This document shows, piece by piece, positions 6,339 to 15,784 of a stretch of DNA of 64,000 bases (its first letter is position 1; the number at the start of each line of letters is the position of its first letter). Location: positions 62,001 to 126,000 of the forward strand of contig JACKBS010000006.1 in the NCBI GenBank assembly GCA_020634435.1, read 5' to 3'. Position numbers and translations under genes: made by a program. Origin of the DNA: Ardenticatenaceae bacterium. GTDB lineage: Bacteria; Chloroflexota; Anaerolineae; Promineifilales; Promineifilaceae. The notes below the pieces were generated by a model. That model ran no database searches, had not been told where the DNA came from, and saw only the letters and a program-made list of their open reading frames with translations.

Positions 6339-9134
6339 ATGCAACGCCTCCTCCACAGCCATGCTCTCCTCTTCATGCTTTTTTGCCTGATGACCGCCGC
6401 TACCTTGCGCCTGGCCGACCTGCCCAAGGTGCCGCCGGGCGTGCATTACGACGAAGCGGCCAACGGCGTTTTGGCTTCAGAGATTGGCCTCCAGGGGGAG
6501 CGGCCGCTTTTTATCACCAGCTACACGGGCAAGGAAGTGCTCTTTTTCTATCTGGCGGGTGGCCTGATGCGCCTGCTGGGTGATTCGCTGTTTACCCTGC
6601 GGCTGACGGCGGCGCTGGTGGGGATTGTGACGGTAGCGGCCGTTTATTGGCTGGGGCTAGAGCTGTTTCGCGATCGACGGGTGGCGCTGGTGGCATCGGC
6701 GCTGTTGGCAATTAGCTTTTGGCATTTGCTGTTTAGCCATTTAGGGTTTCGGGCCATTACCCAGCCGTTGCTGCAAACGCTCACGGTTGGTGCTTTGCTG
6801 CGTGGGCTGCGGCTGGATCAGCGTAAATGGCTGGTAGCCAGCGGCGTTTTCCTGGGTTTGACAGCCTACACGTACCTGGCGGCGCGATTGTTCCCTGTTT
6901 TGCTACTGCTGGCCTGTGTGCCCCTGGTGATTGGGAAAAAGTGGCGGCAGCGCGGCTTGCAACTGCTCCTGGTCGGCGGTGTGGCGCTAATTGTTTTAGC
7001 TCCACTGCTTAGCTTTTTTATCGCCCACCCCGAGACATTTTGGGTACGCATTAGCCAGGTGGCCCCGTCCGAAACGGCGTTGAGCCTGGGTGAGAGCTTT
7101 GTTCGTTCGCTGGAGATGTTTTTCCTGGTGGGCGATCCGTACGTGCGTTTTAACTTGCCCGGACGGCCGTTGTTTGGCTGGTTCTGGGGTGGTTTGCTGT
7201 TGGTAGGTTGGGGGATGCTCATCTGGCGCTGGCGTGGCTTGCGGGCCGATTGGCAGCGTTTTGGTATGCTGCTCGTGCTGCTGGCTCCGTTTGTGATGCT
7301 GCTGCCCACCGCCCTGGCCGTGAACGAAATTGTGCCCAGCAACTTACGCGCCATCGGGCTGATTCCCTTTGTGTTTTACCTGCCGGGGGCCGGGCTGATG
7401 GTATTTGTTGGCGATTTGGGGCGGCAGTTCAAGCAAATCCAGCTAACCCAGGCGGTGTTGACCATTGGTGTGTTGGCTTTGATGGTGGGCGGGCTGTTAA
7501 CGGAGCGGCTTTATTTTCGGGTGTGGGGGACAGATGCGGCCGTTTTTTACGAAACCGATGGTGATTTAACGGCCGTTGCCAACTTCCTCGATCGGCAAAA
7601 TACCGAGGGCAAAAATATCTACGTGGCGGCGCTGCACTACCAGCATCCGACGCTGGCTTATTTGAGCGAAAAATATGGGCAGATTAAGTGGCTGCCCAAC
7701 AGCGACGCCGTTGTTTTTCCGGCGCGGGAGGAGGCCCTCTACATTTTCCCGCACAACAGTCCGCTGCCAGCGTGGGCAATTGATTATTTTGCCGACGCTG
7801 ATCTGCTGCAAACGCCGTTTGCCCCGGATGGCAGCGTGGCCTTCCTGGCATACGAGCTGACCAACACCCCTGTGATTTCACCAAGCCAGCCGCTATCGGC
7901 GAACTTTGGCAATGCAATTACCTTGCTGGGTTATGATGTGGGTGAGGCGACGACAGGCAAGGCGTTGCCGCTGTTTTTGTATTGGCAGGTGAACTTTCCG
8001 CAAACGGCCGATTTCACCCCGTTTGTTCATTTTGAAGACAGTTGGGGTCATCGCTGGAGCCAGGTGGAGACGTTTGCTTATCCGGCGGCGCAGTGGGAAC
8101 GAGGCGAAACGATTGTGCAGCGGGTGCTGGTGCCTGTGCCTGATGGTGCGCCAGCCGGTAATGATTATCAGCTGCGGATTGGACTGTTTTCAGGGGGCAG
8201 CGGTGAACGACTGCCGCGCTTGGATGAGGACGGCCGTTTTGCTGGAGACACCTATCTGATTGAAGATATTACGGTGCAGGCTGGCGAACCGCCGCGACAC
8301 TTGCCCGAGCCTCCAACTGCGCTGCGCCAGACGGTACGCCCAGAACTTGAACTGCTTGGCGTGCAGCGTGAGGGTTTGGAGGCCACGACAGGTGAAAGTG
8401 TGAACCTGGCGCTGTGGTGGCATGCCAAAGCGCCTGTCCCGCAAACCACTATCCGGCTGGAGCTGATGGGCGGCAACAACGTGGGGCGCATTTTGGTGAA
8501 CAGTACGCAGCCAGTGCACAACACACGGCCGTTTATTACCTGGGAGACGCCGCAGTTCCTCATCGACTGGCAGACAGTGCGCGTGCCCGATGACATTCCG
8601 ACGGGCGAATATCGCCTGCTGGCTCGCTTCATGGATGGCGCAGAAGCCACGCTAGCCACGGCCGATTTGGGGCCGCTGCGGGTGACGGCCACGGAACGCA
8701 CTTTTACGGTACCTGAGATGGAACGGCCGTATCCCGCCACCTTTGGCAACGAAATTGACCTGCTTGGCTACAACCTCACCCCGTTCGATGAATCTGGTCA
8801 GTACCAGCTAGATTTGATCTGGCAGGCGCAAATTGCACCCAGCCGCGACTACACCGTCTTTGTGCATCTACTGCAAGCGGATGGCACCTGTGCGCCCTGT
8901 GTATGGCAGCAAGACGTGATGCCGCAGCAAAACCAATACCCCACCAGCCGTTGGCTGGCCGATGAAGTGGTGACCGACAGCTACCAAATTCAGCTCCCGC
9001 CAGATACACCGTCCGGCAGCTACCAGCTGGAAATTGGCTTCTACATCGCCGAATCAGGGCAGCGCCTGCAAGCGCTTCAATCTGATCATCCCGAAATGGA
9101 TGCACTCTTTTTAGAGCCAATCCCCGTGCCTTAA
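6339..9134 (+). CDS. GT39/PMT-like membrane glycosyltransferase with three beta-sandwich repeats
   Basis: A 931-residue protein. The N-terminal half (about residues 1-420) has about ten membrane helices and the ArnT/PMT layout: PPGVHYDEAANG near residue 32 carries the acidic pair expected after the first helix, probably catalytic with a polyprenyl-phosphate sugar donor. The C-terminal half is extracytoplasmic and contains three related beta-rich modules starting near residues 515, 665 and 795, each opening with a phrase like F-G-N-x-I-x-L-L-G-Y and containing F-V-H-F/L. The exact sugar and acceptor cannot be told. A second member with one such module is at 32918-34867. The start Met is followed by a short leader and the first helix. 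Confidence 0.75.
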   Translation: MQRLLHSHALLFMLFCLMTAATLRLADLPKVPPGVHYDEAANGVLASEIGLQGERPLFITSYTGKEVLFFYLAGGLMRLLGDSLFTLRLTAALVGIVTVAAVYWLGLELFRDRRVALVASALLAISFWHLLFSHLGFRAITQPLLQTLTVGALLRGLRLDQRKWLVASGVFLGLTAYTYLAARLFPVLLLLACVPLVIGKKWRQRGLQLLLVGGVALIVLAPLLSFFIAHPETFWVRISQVAPSETALSLGESFVRSLEMFFLVGDPYVRFNLPGRPLFGWFWGGLLLVGWGMLIWRWRGLRADWQRFGMLLVLLAPFVMLLPTALAVNEIVPSNLRAIGLIPFVFYLPGAGLMVFVGDLGRQFKQIQLTQAVLTIGVLALMVGGLLTERLYFRVWGTDAAVFYETDGDLTAVANFLDRQNTEGKNIYVAALHYQHPTLAYLSEKYGQIKWLPNSDAVVFPAREEALYIFPHNSPLPAWAIDYFADADLLQTPFAPDGSVAFLAYELTNTPVISPSQPLSANFGNAITLLGYDVGEATTGKALPLFLYWQVNFPQTADFTPFVHFEDSWGHRWSQVETFAYPAAQWERGETIVQRVLVPVPDGAPAGNDYQLRIGLFSGGSGERLPRLDEDGRFAGDTYLIEDITVQAGEPPRHLPEPPTALRQTVRPELELLGVQREGLEATTGESVNLALWWHAKAPVPQTTIRLELMGGNNVGRILVNSTQPVHNTRPFITWETPQFLIDWQTVRVPDDIPTGEYRLLARFMDGAEATLATADLGPLRVTATERTFTVPEMERPYPATFGNEIDLLGYNLTPFDESGQYQLDLIWQAQIAPSRDYTVFVHLLQADGTCAPCVWQQDVMPQQNQYPTSRWLADEVVTDSYQIQLPPDTPSGSYQLEIGFYIAESGQRLQALQSDHPEMDALFLEPIPVP

Positions 9135-9165
9135 AGAGCAGCCAATGATAACTTGGTAGCATGGT

Positions 9166-10068
9166 TTATGGGTGCTCGCCGCTCGCCTGTTCAATAAAAG
9201 CGTACAGTCGGTCAAAAAACGCCTCTTTGGCTTCAATAAATGGATAATGCCCGCTTTGCGGCACAAAAAAGAGCTGCGAATCTTTAATCAATTGCTGGGC
9301 CAACTCGGCCGCTTCGTGGGGGATGAAGTCCTCACGCCCCTGAAGAATGAGGATGGGGCAGGTAATTTGGGCAAGCTGCTCCTGAACGGTGATATTCAGC
9401 TTCATCTCTCTGGCGGGGCCGTTAATGGCAACGGCGTTTTGAGCTTTTTGGCTGTCGAATACGGCCGTTGCCAAATAAACATCCCGCGCTGCTACATTAT
9501 AAAACGTCGCCCCCTCAGACAGCCGCATGGCCTCATTGTGGGTCGCAGGGTCGCCCGCCAGATACGCTTCGCTATCATACAATGCCTGCAAATGATCCCA
9601 CTCCTCCGGTGAGAAGCGCGCCATCAACCGTTCATAGGCCTTAATCAGTAAGGGGGTGTTGATGGGTGCTGGATCGATCAAGATCAGCCGCTTCACCTGC
9701 TGCGGATACTGGCTGGCGTAATACAGTCCCAACAGTCCACCCCAAGAATGACCGATGATATTTAACTTTTCCAGACCCTACGCCTGTCGCAGCGCTTCCA
9801 AATCGGCCACCAGCCAGGCGGTGTTGAAATTGGTTTCATCAATTTGCGGCATCAAGGATTTCCCGTTGCCGCGCTGGTCATAAAATATTGCCTGATATTT
9901 CCTGGCGAACTCTAAAAAGAAGGGAACGAGTTCGGCGTGCCACATGCCTGGCCCGCCATGAAGGAACACAAATGGCTCTCCTTTTCCCACAATGCGGTAA
10001 AAATGGGGGATGCCGTTCACCGTTTGGTAGCCTTCTTCTGTCCATAAATCGTTTGGTATATTACTCAT
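9166..10068 (-). pseudogene. Alpha/beta hydrolase (proline iminopeptidase-like) broken by an in-frame TAG
   Basis: A complete S33-type hydrolase of about 300 codons is interrupted by one TAG at 9778-9780. On both sides the frame is the same. Upstream: oxyanion-hole HGGPGMWHAEL and YDQRGNGKS. Straight after the stop: GLEKLNIIGHSWGGLL with the nucleophile serine, then the acid in LQGREDF and the histidine in QSGHYPF. A single T-to-A change (TTG to TAG) would explain the break. The start at 10068 overlaps the end of the serine hydrolase gene by eight bases. It may be a young pseudogene, a sequencing error or a suppressed stop. Confidence 0.8.
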
Positions 10069-11281
10069 GACTGTCCTCGTTTGGGCTGATGTTGGTGGCA
10101 AAATCGTAGAACAGATTGAGCCAAACCGATTTGTCCACGCCGTACTCTTCGCCATGCCGCACAATAATCAGGTTTTTGTGGGGTGAAATGTAGATAAACT
10201 GACCGTGATTGCCCAATGCGGTGAAATCATTGGCCTGTCCATCGCGCAGCAACCCCCACCAAAAATATTTGTAGTAGCCGTTGGGCAGTGATTCCCGGAA
10301 CCAACCGGGGTAGTAAGTATCGTGGAAGGTTGCATCGGCGGTAGTGGATTCTTGCACCCAGGCGGCGGGAATGATTTGCTCGCCAGCCACCGTGCCCTCT
10401 TGCAAGAAGAGACGGCCGAATTTAGCAAAGTCGATGGCCCGGCCGTTTATACCACTCTCCATCTTCTCAAAACCGCGCTCATCCAAACTCCAAGAGCCAG
10501 CGCTTTCGGCACCCATCGGCTGCCAGATTTTTTGCGCCAGATAATCGGCCACGGATTGGCCAGTGGCACGCTCCAAAATCAGCCCCAACAGCAGCGGATG
10601 GTAATTGTTGTACAGAAAAAGCTCGCCAGGAGCGCCGTCAATTTCTGTTTGGTTCAGGGCCAAATCGCGCAAATCTGGATAGTAATAGGTTTTGGCATCG
10701 TCGCCGTTCACAAAGGGGAATTCGGCATAATGAATGCCCGATGACATCAGCAGCAGGTCGCGGATGGTGATATTGGCAAAAGCTGGGTCGCGTTCCGCCA
10801 GCTCTGGCAGGTAGTCGGTGATGGGATCGGTTACGCTGTGAATGTGGCCTTCAGCAATGGCAATCCCCACCAGCGCGGAGGTGAAGGATTTTGCCATCGA
10901 GAAGGAGGTGACGGTGCTGTCTGCGTCTGTGCCGTTGAAGTAATGTTCGTACAAGATGGCGTTATCTTGGATGACGATGAACGCTTGGGTGCCGGTTTCT
11001 TCCAGGAAGGTGTCTAAGTCGTCAACGGCCGTATCCCGTTCAAACAGGTCGCGCACCATCGTTTCGTCTAGGGCTTTATTGAAGGGAAGAGGGGTGGTGC
11101 TGGCGGGCATTGTTCGCGCCGGGAACTTCTGGTAATCATACACATCCGCATTGCCCCAACGTAAAACGCGCAGCGTATACTCCGGGGGATAAAAGGTAAA
11201 CGCATAAATCAAGGCAAGCACGACAACCGCCAGACTCAGTGCCAAAATCCAACCCGCACCTTTTTTAACTTTGCCCAGCAT
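10061..11281 (-). CDS. Serine hydrolase, beta-lactamase/PBP class C family
   Basis: A 406-residue exported or membrane-anchored hydrolase. One N-terminal helix (about residues 9-28) is followed by an extracytoplasmic domain with the SxxK motif SMAK, the YxN motif YNN in FLYNNYH, and a late NHG segment (ALGNHGQFIYI) in the KTG position. The family includes esterases, D-amino-acid peptidases and lactamases; the substrate cannot be told. The start at 11281 is fixed by AAGGAGGATGTG directly upstream. It overlaps the CPBP protease gene by 17 bases and the hydrolase pseudogene by eight, so the three form one operon. Confidence 0.85.
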   Translation of the reverse strand: MLGKVKKGAGWILALSLAVVVLALIYAFTFYPPEYTLRVLRWGNADVYDYQKFPARTMPASTTPLPFNKALDETMVRDLFERDTAVDDLDTFLEETGTQAFIVIQDNAILYEHYFNGTDADSTVTSFSMAKSFTSALVGIAIAEGHIHSVTDPITDYLPELAERDPAFANITIRDLLLMSSGIHYAEFPFVNGDDAKTYYYPDLRDLALNQTEIDGAPGELFLYNNYHPLLLGLILERATGQSVADYLAQKIWQPMGAESAGSWSLDERGFEKMESGINGRAIDFAKFGRLFLQEGTVAGEQIIPAAWVQESTTADATFHDTYYPGWFRESLPNGYYKYFWWGLLRDGQANDFTALGNHGQFIYISPHKNLIIVRHGEEYGVDKSVWLNLFYDFATNISPNEDSHE

Positions 11282-11999
11282 CACATCCTCCTTTTCGCTC
11301 AAACATAGCCACAAACAGCAAGCCCAGTAAAAATTCAGCCGCAGGCAAAGCATACACCGCCCACGTCGGTGGATTGTCCCAGTTACCAGCAAACAACAGC
11401 CAGACGGTGTTGAAGGCGTAATGAACGGGAAAAATCAGCAGAAAAATCATGCCGGAAGCGTAGCGTACGCTCCCCCACAACCAGCCGGTAAACAGCTTGG
11501 TGAGGATGCCACGCAAACCTTGCTGGGCGTGAAACAGGCCAAACAAGATGGACGAGGCAATCAGTGCCGCCCGTGCCGACCATCTTTTTTGCACAAATCC
11601 GTACAGCAGGCCGCGAAAGTACACTTCCTCCGTGATAACCACGATGAGATTGGTGAGGAGGCTCCACAGAACGGCCGTATCCCACACCTTCAGCCCGGAA
11701 ATGCGAATGACAAATAGGTAAAAAAGCAGATACAGGCCCAGCACCAGCAGCGCCAGCACGACATGCCGCCTCATCTGGGCAGGAATCACTTGCAGGCCTA
11801 GTTCAGCGCGGGATGGTTTAAAGATGGTAATGAGCAGGGCAACGGCCGTTAAAAAACAGCCGTTGATGACGAGATTGCTATACACCGAAGCCACACCCAA
11901 AGCCGATGTGAGGACAACTCCCAGCGCCAGTCCCACAATGGGAACCAGTAAAATGAGAAGGATGTTGACAGGTAACGGCCGTTTTTCGATCTTCATCAT
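11265..11999 (-). CDS. CPBP family intramembrane metalloprotease
   Basis: About 244 residues with around seven membrane helices. The CPBP (Abi) motifs are present in order: EEVYFRG, FGLFHA and HYAFN, supplying the glutamates and histidines that bind the metal. Related proteins process prenylated or other membrane substrates, or act as bacteriocin self-immunity factors. The start at 11999 (or the next Met at 11996) is preceded by AGAGGAA. It is the first gene of a three-gene operon with the serine hydrolase and the broken alpha/beta hydrolase. Confidence 0.88.
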   Translation of the reverse strand: MMKIEKRPLPVNILLILLVPIVGLALGVVLTSALGVASVYSNLVINGCFLTAVALLITIFKPSRAELGLQVIPAQMRRHVVLALLVLGLYLLFYLFVIRISGLKVWDTAVLWSLLTNLIVVITEEVYFRGLLYGFVQKRWSARAALIASSILFGLFHAQQGLRGILTKLFTGWLWGSVRYASGMIFLLIFPVHYAFNTVWLLFAGNWDNPPTWAVYALPAAEFLLGLLFVAMFERKGGCDAGQS

Positions 12000-12016
12000 A
12001 TTCCTCTGCAAAAAAT

Positions 12017-12066
12017 CTCCGGGAGGCTTGTCAAATGGCCTTGACGATGCCAGAAGCCTCCCAGAG
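12017..12066 (-). terminator. Terminator of the Lnt-like gene
   Basis: On the minus strand 13-bp arms with one mismatch (AAGCCTCCCGGAG at the 3' side) enclose a 24-base loop that itself holds a 5-bp stem (GTCAA/TTGAC), and are followed by ATTTTTTG. It lies between the Lnt-like gene and the CPBP operon. Confidence 0.7.
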
Positions 12067-12100
12067 GTTGTGTTTTAATTTATCGACTCATGAACTCTTT

Positions 12101-13621
12101 TTAGGACATAGCAACGGCCGTTTCCACCATTTCCTGACGTTGACGACGCGAGGCTAGCAGGGCGTAGATGGCGAGTACAATCAATCCGGCGGCGGCTACG
12201 ATGCCAACCAAATTACCGATAACTGGATAAATCGTCGTGGGGCTGTTGGTGGGAACATCTACCAAAAGATAGTTGCCATCGGCTACCAGACCTTCACCCG
12301 TGGCGAGGGTACGGCCGTATCCATCCACCACAATCGACAACCCTTCATCCGTCTGCCGAATCACGGCTGCACCGTTTTCGATGGCCCGAAAAACGGCCAT
12401 TTCAGCGTGCATCGGGTTGATGCCGTCCCACTCTTTTGACGGGGAGAGCAGAATGTCTGCTTTTTGCCGCCCAATCTGGCTTACGATGGTGGGGTAGTTG
12501 GTGTCCCAGCAGATAATGCCCGCCAGATTGCCGTAGGGCGTCTCCACCACCTGAATCTCGCCGCTGCCTTTCAGCGTGCCTTCCAGCAAATTGCCGCCAT
12601 ATTTCACGTGTTCGATGATGATACGGCCGTCTGGCCCAGCCACGTACAGCTTGTTTTCCCAGGTGCGGTCGCTATCTGGGTAGGTGATGAATACGGGCAT
12701 CGCCAGATAAACTCCAGCTTCCTGCGCCAGCGCTTGCCCTTGCTCGATGGTGGCCTGCACGTCTTCCGCGACGCCGGTAATGGCCAGTTCTGGCCAGAGG
12801 ATGATGTTGGCCCCGTCGACAACGGCCGGTTCCGTCATTTGCAGGTACTGGGCGTGTACAGATTGCGTTGCCTGCCGATAGGCGTCCACGCCCTCTTCTT
12901 CCAGCAAGGTGTTCAGGTCACCCATGTGCGTTTCAACCAGGGTGAAGGAGGCCACGCGCACCGTTTCTTGCGTGCCAATTTCAGGGGCTGTGGCCAACCG
13001 CGCTGCACCGTAACCAATCACGGCCAGCAGAACAACGGCGAAGGTGGCTACGCCAGCACGAACTCGTGCCCAGTCAAATTCGTTCTCCCAGGCCCAGTTG
13101 ATAACGGCGGGGAACCAGGAAATGAGAAATGTCAGGCCCAACATGCCGGTAACGGCCGTTAGTTGGGTCAAAACGGGAAGGCCATATTGCGAATACCCGG
13201 CGGCTCCAAAGTTGCCAATCGGGCTGGCGCTGCTCAGCAAAAATTCCGAGGTCGTCCCTGCCAGGGGGAAGATGAAGGTGGCGATGAAGGGGAGACGGCC
13301 GTTGCGCCGCAGCTTGGGTGCCAGCCATTGGTAAACTGCATAGGGAATCACGGCAATCAGGGTATTCACGGCCATAAAGATGAAGTGCGCCGCGCCAAAA
13401 ATTGGTGTGCCCCCATACCAGGGAATGGACAACGTAATCCAGTAAACCAGGAAGAAGCGGGCGAATTTGCGCCGTTGCTGGCTAACTGTCAGATAGCGCA
13501 GCGCGAAAATCGGGGCGATCCAGGTGGCGACTGCCACTGTCCAATGACCGGAGGCAAACAGATTAAACAGGCCAAAACTGATTAATAACAGGGTCGCTTC
13601 AGAAAACTTTTGCTTGTTCAT
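12101..13621 (-). CDS. Apolipoprotein N-acyltransferase-like carbon-nitrogen hydrolase
   Basis: A 506-residue protein with about six N-terminal membrane helices, a periplasm-side nitrilase-fold domain (about residues 220-470) and a final helix. The catalytic triad is visible: Glu in ILWPELAITG, Lys in EHVKYGG and Cys in GIICWDTNYP. This is the Lnt architecture, which adds the third acyl chain to lipoproteins. Because the organism may lack a classical outer membrane, the acceptor is uncertain and I leave the symbol blank. A TGTAC-N10-TGTAC motif lies about 100 bp upstream and is shared with the exporter/two-component promoter region. Confidence 0.8.
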   Translation of the reverse strand: MNKQKFSEATLLLISFGLFNLFASGHWTVAVATWIAPIFALRYLTVSQQRRKFARFFLVYWITLSIPWYGGTPIFGAAHFIFMAVNTLIAVIPYAVYQWLAPKLRRNGRLPFIATFIFPLAGTTSEFLLSSASPIGNFGAAGYSQYGLPVLTQLTAVTGMLGLTFLISWFPAVINWAWENEFDWARVRAGVATFAVVLLAVIGYGAARLATAPEIGTQETVRVASFTLVETHMGDLNTLLEEEGVDAYRQATQSVHAQYLQMTEPAVVDGANIILWPELAITGVAEDVQATIEQGQALAQEAGVYLAMPVFITYPDSDRTWENKLYVAGPDGRIIIEHVKYGGNLLEGTLKGSGEIQVVETPYGNLAGIICWDTNYPTIVSQIGRQKADILLSPSKEWDGINPMHAEMAVFRAIENGAAVIRQTDEGLSIVVDGYGRTLATGEGLVADGNYLLVDVPTNSPTTIYPVIGNLVGIVAAAGLIVLAIYALLASRRQRQEMVETAVAMS

Positions 13622-13718
13622 GATTCACTCCTTCTTGCAAATTCATTTGGTGTGTCTTGATGTTTGTAGTGTAGGGATTGGCAACGGCCGTTACATCGTC
13701 CGTTGCCATCGTTTGACC

Positions 13719-13738
13719 TGTACCATTGGACACTGTAC
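13719..13738. promoter_or_regulatory. TGTAC-type motif, copy 1 (upstream of the Lnt-like gene)
   Basis: TGTAC, ten bases containing TGGACAC, then TGTAC. Seventeen of the 20 bases match copy 2 at 15721-15740 in the same register. This suggests one regulator controls the Lnt-like gene and the ABC exporter; the nearby response regulator is the obvious candidate. Confidence 0.5.
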
Positions 13739-13783
13739 GAAGCTGACAGTGCCGTTGAATGATTTTCCTAGAACGGGCAAAAG

Positions 13784-14572
13784 CTAAAATTCTTCTTTGC
13801 GGAATTGGTGGATGGCAACGGCCGTAAACACAACCACACAGCCAACTACACTCATCACCGGCCACCAGGAAAACGGTGCCTGGCCCAAAATGACCGACTC
13901 AATCACCGACAAGGTTTCATTTTCTATACCCACGGCCAGCCGCCACGGCAGCACATATTGCAGGGTCGGCACGGCCCCAATCAATAGCTGTGTGCCAAAA
14001 GCCAGCGCCAGCGGAATGCCAATCACAGCTGCCCGCTGCGCAAAGAGCACGCCCAGCATCAGCGTCAGTGTCAAAAAGAACATCTGATACAGCCAGGCAA
14101 TGCCCATGCCGCCCAAAAAGGTGAGTGGATTCAGCCACGCATCGCCAGCCAATGACATTTGCAAATAGGCAACCAATCCCGGCAGTAGCGTCATCGTCAC
14201 CAGCACCCCCACGCTGTGGGCGATGAGCTTCGCCACCACAAACGCGGTGCGCGAAACAGGCTTCGACAGCACCCAGGCGGCCGTGCCAGACTCTTTTTCG
14301 CCAATAATGGCATCTTGCAAAATGATGATGATGGCAATGGTGGGGAAGAGGCAGGCAAAAAGCGCGTACAGGGCAATTGCCGCCGGGGCATCTTCAGAGG
14401 ATCCCCAGATTGCCGAAGCGATAGACATGTTCACCACGCTCACCCAAATCAGTGTTTGTATCCACCAGGAGCGGGTTTGCCACCAGCCACCCATTTCTGC
14501 CCGCAGCAGATTGCGCAAGCCACGCTGCCAGCCCTGCTCGTTTACCAGTTGAAGTGTATTGTTTGTGTTCAT
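13784..14572 (-). CDS. ABC exporter permease (ABC-2 type)
   Basis: A 262-residue permease with six membrane segments. The cytoplasmic start (LVNEQGWQRGLRNLLRAEMGGWWQTRSWWIQT) precedes helix one, and the stretch IIGEKESGTAAWVLSKPVSR is the coupling region typical of the YhaP/NatB/ABC-2 class. The start at 14572 fits a ribosome site AAGGAAAA; the earlier in-frame Met would add 28 unlikely residues. It follows its ATPase gene on the same strand, separated by a hairpin repeat. The exported substrate is unknown; regulation by the adjoining two-component system would suggest a peptide, antibiotic or lipid. Confidence 0.85.
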   Translation of the reverse strand: MNTNNTLQLVNEQGWQRGLRNLLRAEMGGWWQTRSWWIQTLIWVSVVNMSIASAIWGSSEDAPAAIALYALFACLFPTIAIIIILQDAIIGEKESGTAAWVLSKPVSRTAFVVAKLIAHSVGVLVTMTLLPGLVAYLQMSLAGDAWLNPLTFLGGMGIAWLYQMFFLTLTLMLGVLFAQRAAVIGIPLALAFGTQLLIGAVPTLQYVLPWRLAVGIENETLSVIESVILGQAPFSWWPVMSVVGCVVVFTAVAIHQFRKEEF

Positions 14573-14671
14573 TTTTATTTTCCTTCTTAACTGTAGAGGT
14601 GTTGCGGCTGGTCTCCTGACCGAGCCGCCAGATGGCACGGTGAGGACACCGGCCATAGCCTTAGTGCATTA

Positions 14672-14704
14672 AGAAGTTCAACTTTTGCAAAAAGTTGAAC
14701 TTCT
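14672..14704. repeat. AGAAGTTCAACTT hairpin, copy 1
   Basis: Perfect 15-bp arms with a 3-base loop between the exporter ATPase and permease genes. It overlaps the TAG stop of the ATPase. A second copy with 16-bp arms is at 28683-28715. It might attenuate the permease message, but its repetition elsewhere argues for a dispersed element. Confidence 0.8.
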
Positions 14705-15638
14705 ACCCTTCCACAATGCTCATAAAAATGTCTTCTAATTCAGCGGTTTTACGGCCGTAATTACTCACCACCAGATCTTCATCAGCCATTAGCAAGCGCA
14801 ACAGCTGGGCCTGAGCGGCCGTTTCGTCTGTGACTGTTACCAGCATTTGCGTGCTTTGTTTTTGCGGAACCATTTCCACAGCGGCTACCCACGGCTGCGC
14901 CGAGGCAATTGCCTGGGCCTGAGCCACGTTCCCTTGAATATCCATCGTAAAAACAACGCCCTGGCCATCCAACAGCGTGCGGATGTCGCCGTACGCGGCC
15001 AATTCGCCCTTGTTGAGAATGGCCACCGTGTCGCTCACCTGCTGCACGTCATCCAGAATGTGCGTGGAGTAAAAAATAGTGGTGTGCTCACGTAGCCGCT
15101 CCATGATGGCCAAAACATCCCGCCGCCCAATGGGGTCCAGCGCCGCTGCTGGTTCATCCAAAATGAGCAGATCAGGGTAGTTTATCTGCGCCTGGGCAAG
15201 GCCCAATCGCTGACGCTCGCCGCCAGAAAAGCCTTTGATGGGGCGGTCTGCTTTGTCAGCTAACCCAACCAGATCGAGCATTTCATTCACCCGCTGGTCA
15301 ATGGCCGATTGTGGCCCGGTGAAGAAAAATTTGGCGGTGAAGTCGAGCGTTTGTCGGGCGGTCATAAACTCGTAGAAGCGTGGGTCTTGGGGCAAATACC
15401 CAATCCGGCTGCGAATGTCTACACTTCCAGTGACGATGTCTTTGCCAAAAATAGTGGCGCGGCCACCGGTTGGCTGAATCAAGCCCAGCAACAGTTTCAT
15501 CAATGTGGTCTTACCTGCCCCGTTTGGGCCTAAAAAGCCAAAAATAGCGTGTTTGGTAACGTTCAAATCAACGGCTTTCAGGGCAGCAACATCGCCAAAT
15601 GTTTTGCTCAATCCGTTTGTTTGAATCACTGTGCTCAT
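14703..15638 (-). CDS. ABC exporter ATP-binding protein
   Basis: A 311-residue ATPase: Walker A GPNGAGKT near residue 38, Q-loop in GYLPQDPRFYEF, signature FSGGERQR, Walker B LLILDEP and switch STHILDD. After residue 215 it has the extra C-terminal domain (about 95 residues) typical of the CcmA-like/NatA drug and sodium exporters. It pairs with the permease at 13784-14572. Its start is 83 bp from the TGTAC motif at 15721-15740 and it diverges from the sensor kinase gene, so it is a likely target of that two-component system. Confidence 0.92.
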   Translation of the reverse strand: MSTVIQTNGLSKTFGDVAALKAVDLNVTKHAIFGFLGPNGAGKTTLMKLLLGLIQPTGGRATIFGKDIVTGSVDIRSRIGYLPQDPRFYEFMTARQTLDFTAKFFFTGPQSAIDQRVNEMLDLVGLADKADRPIKGFSGGERQRLGLAQAQINYPDLLILDEPAAALDPIGRRDVLAIMERLREHTTIFYSTHILDDVQQVSDTVAILNKGELAAYGDIRTLLDGQGVVFTMDIQGNVAQAQAIASAQPWVAAVEMVPQKQSTQMLVTVTDETAAQAQLLRLLMADEDLVVSNYGRKTAELEDIFMSIVEG

Positions 15639-15720
15639 CTTTTTCTCCTGTTTTGCTGGATATATTTTTAGTTTAGCGGGGAGTAGGGGCGGTCATAACG
15701 GCCGTTGTGTCGTCGCCCCT

Positions 15721-15740
15721 TGTACAGATGGACACTGTAC
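15721..15740. promoter_or_regulatory. TGTAC-type motif, copy 2 (divergent promoter region)
   Basis: GTACAG, seven bases, CTGTAC: a 6-bp inverted repeat in the gap between the exporter ATPase and the sensor kinase. The flanks match copy 1 at 13719-13738. The arrangement suits a dimeric NarL/LuxR-type regulator controlling both its own operon and the exporter. Confidence 0.55.
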
Positions 15741-15784
15741 GGGTAGACAATTTCTAAAAGATTAAATCGGGTTACAATATCTGC

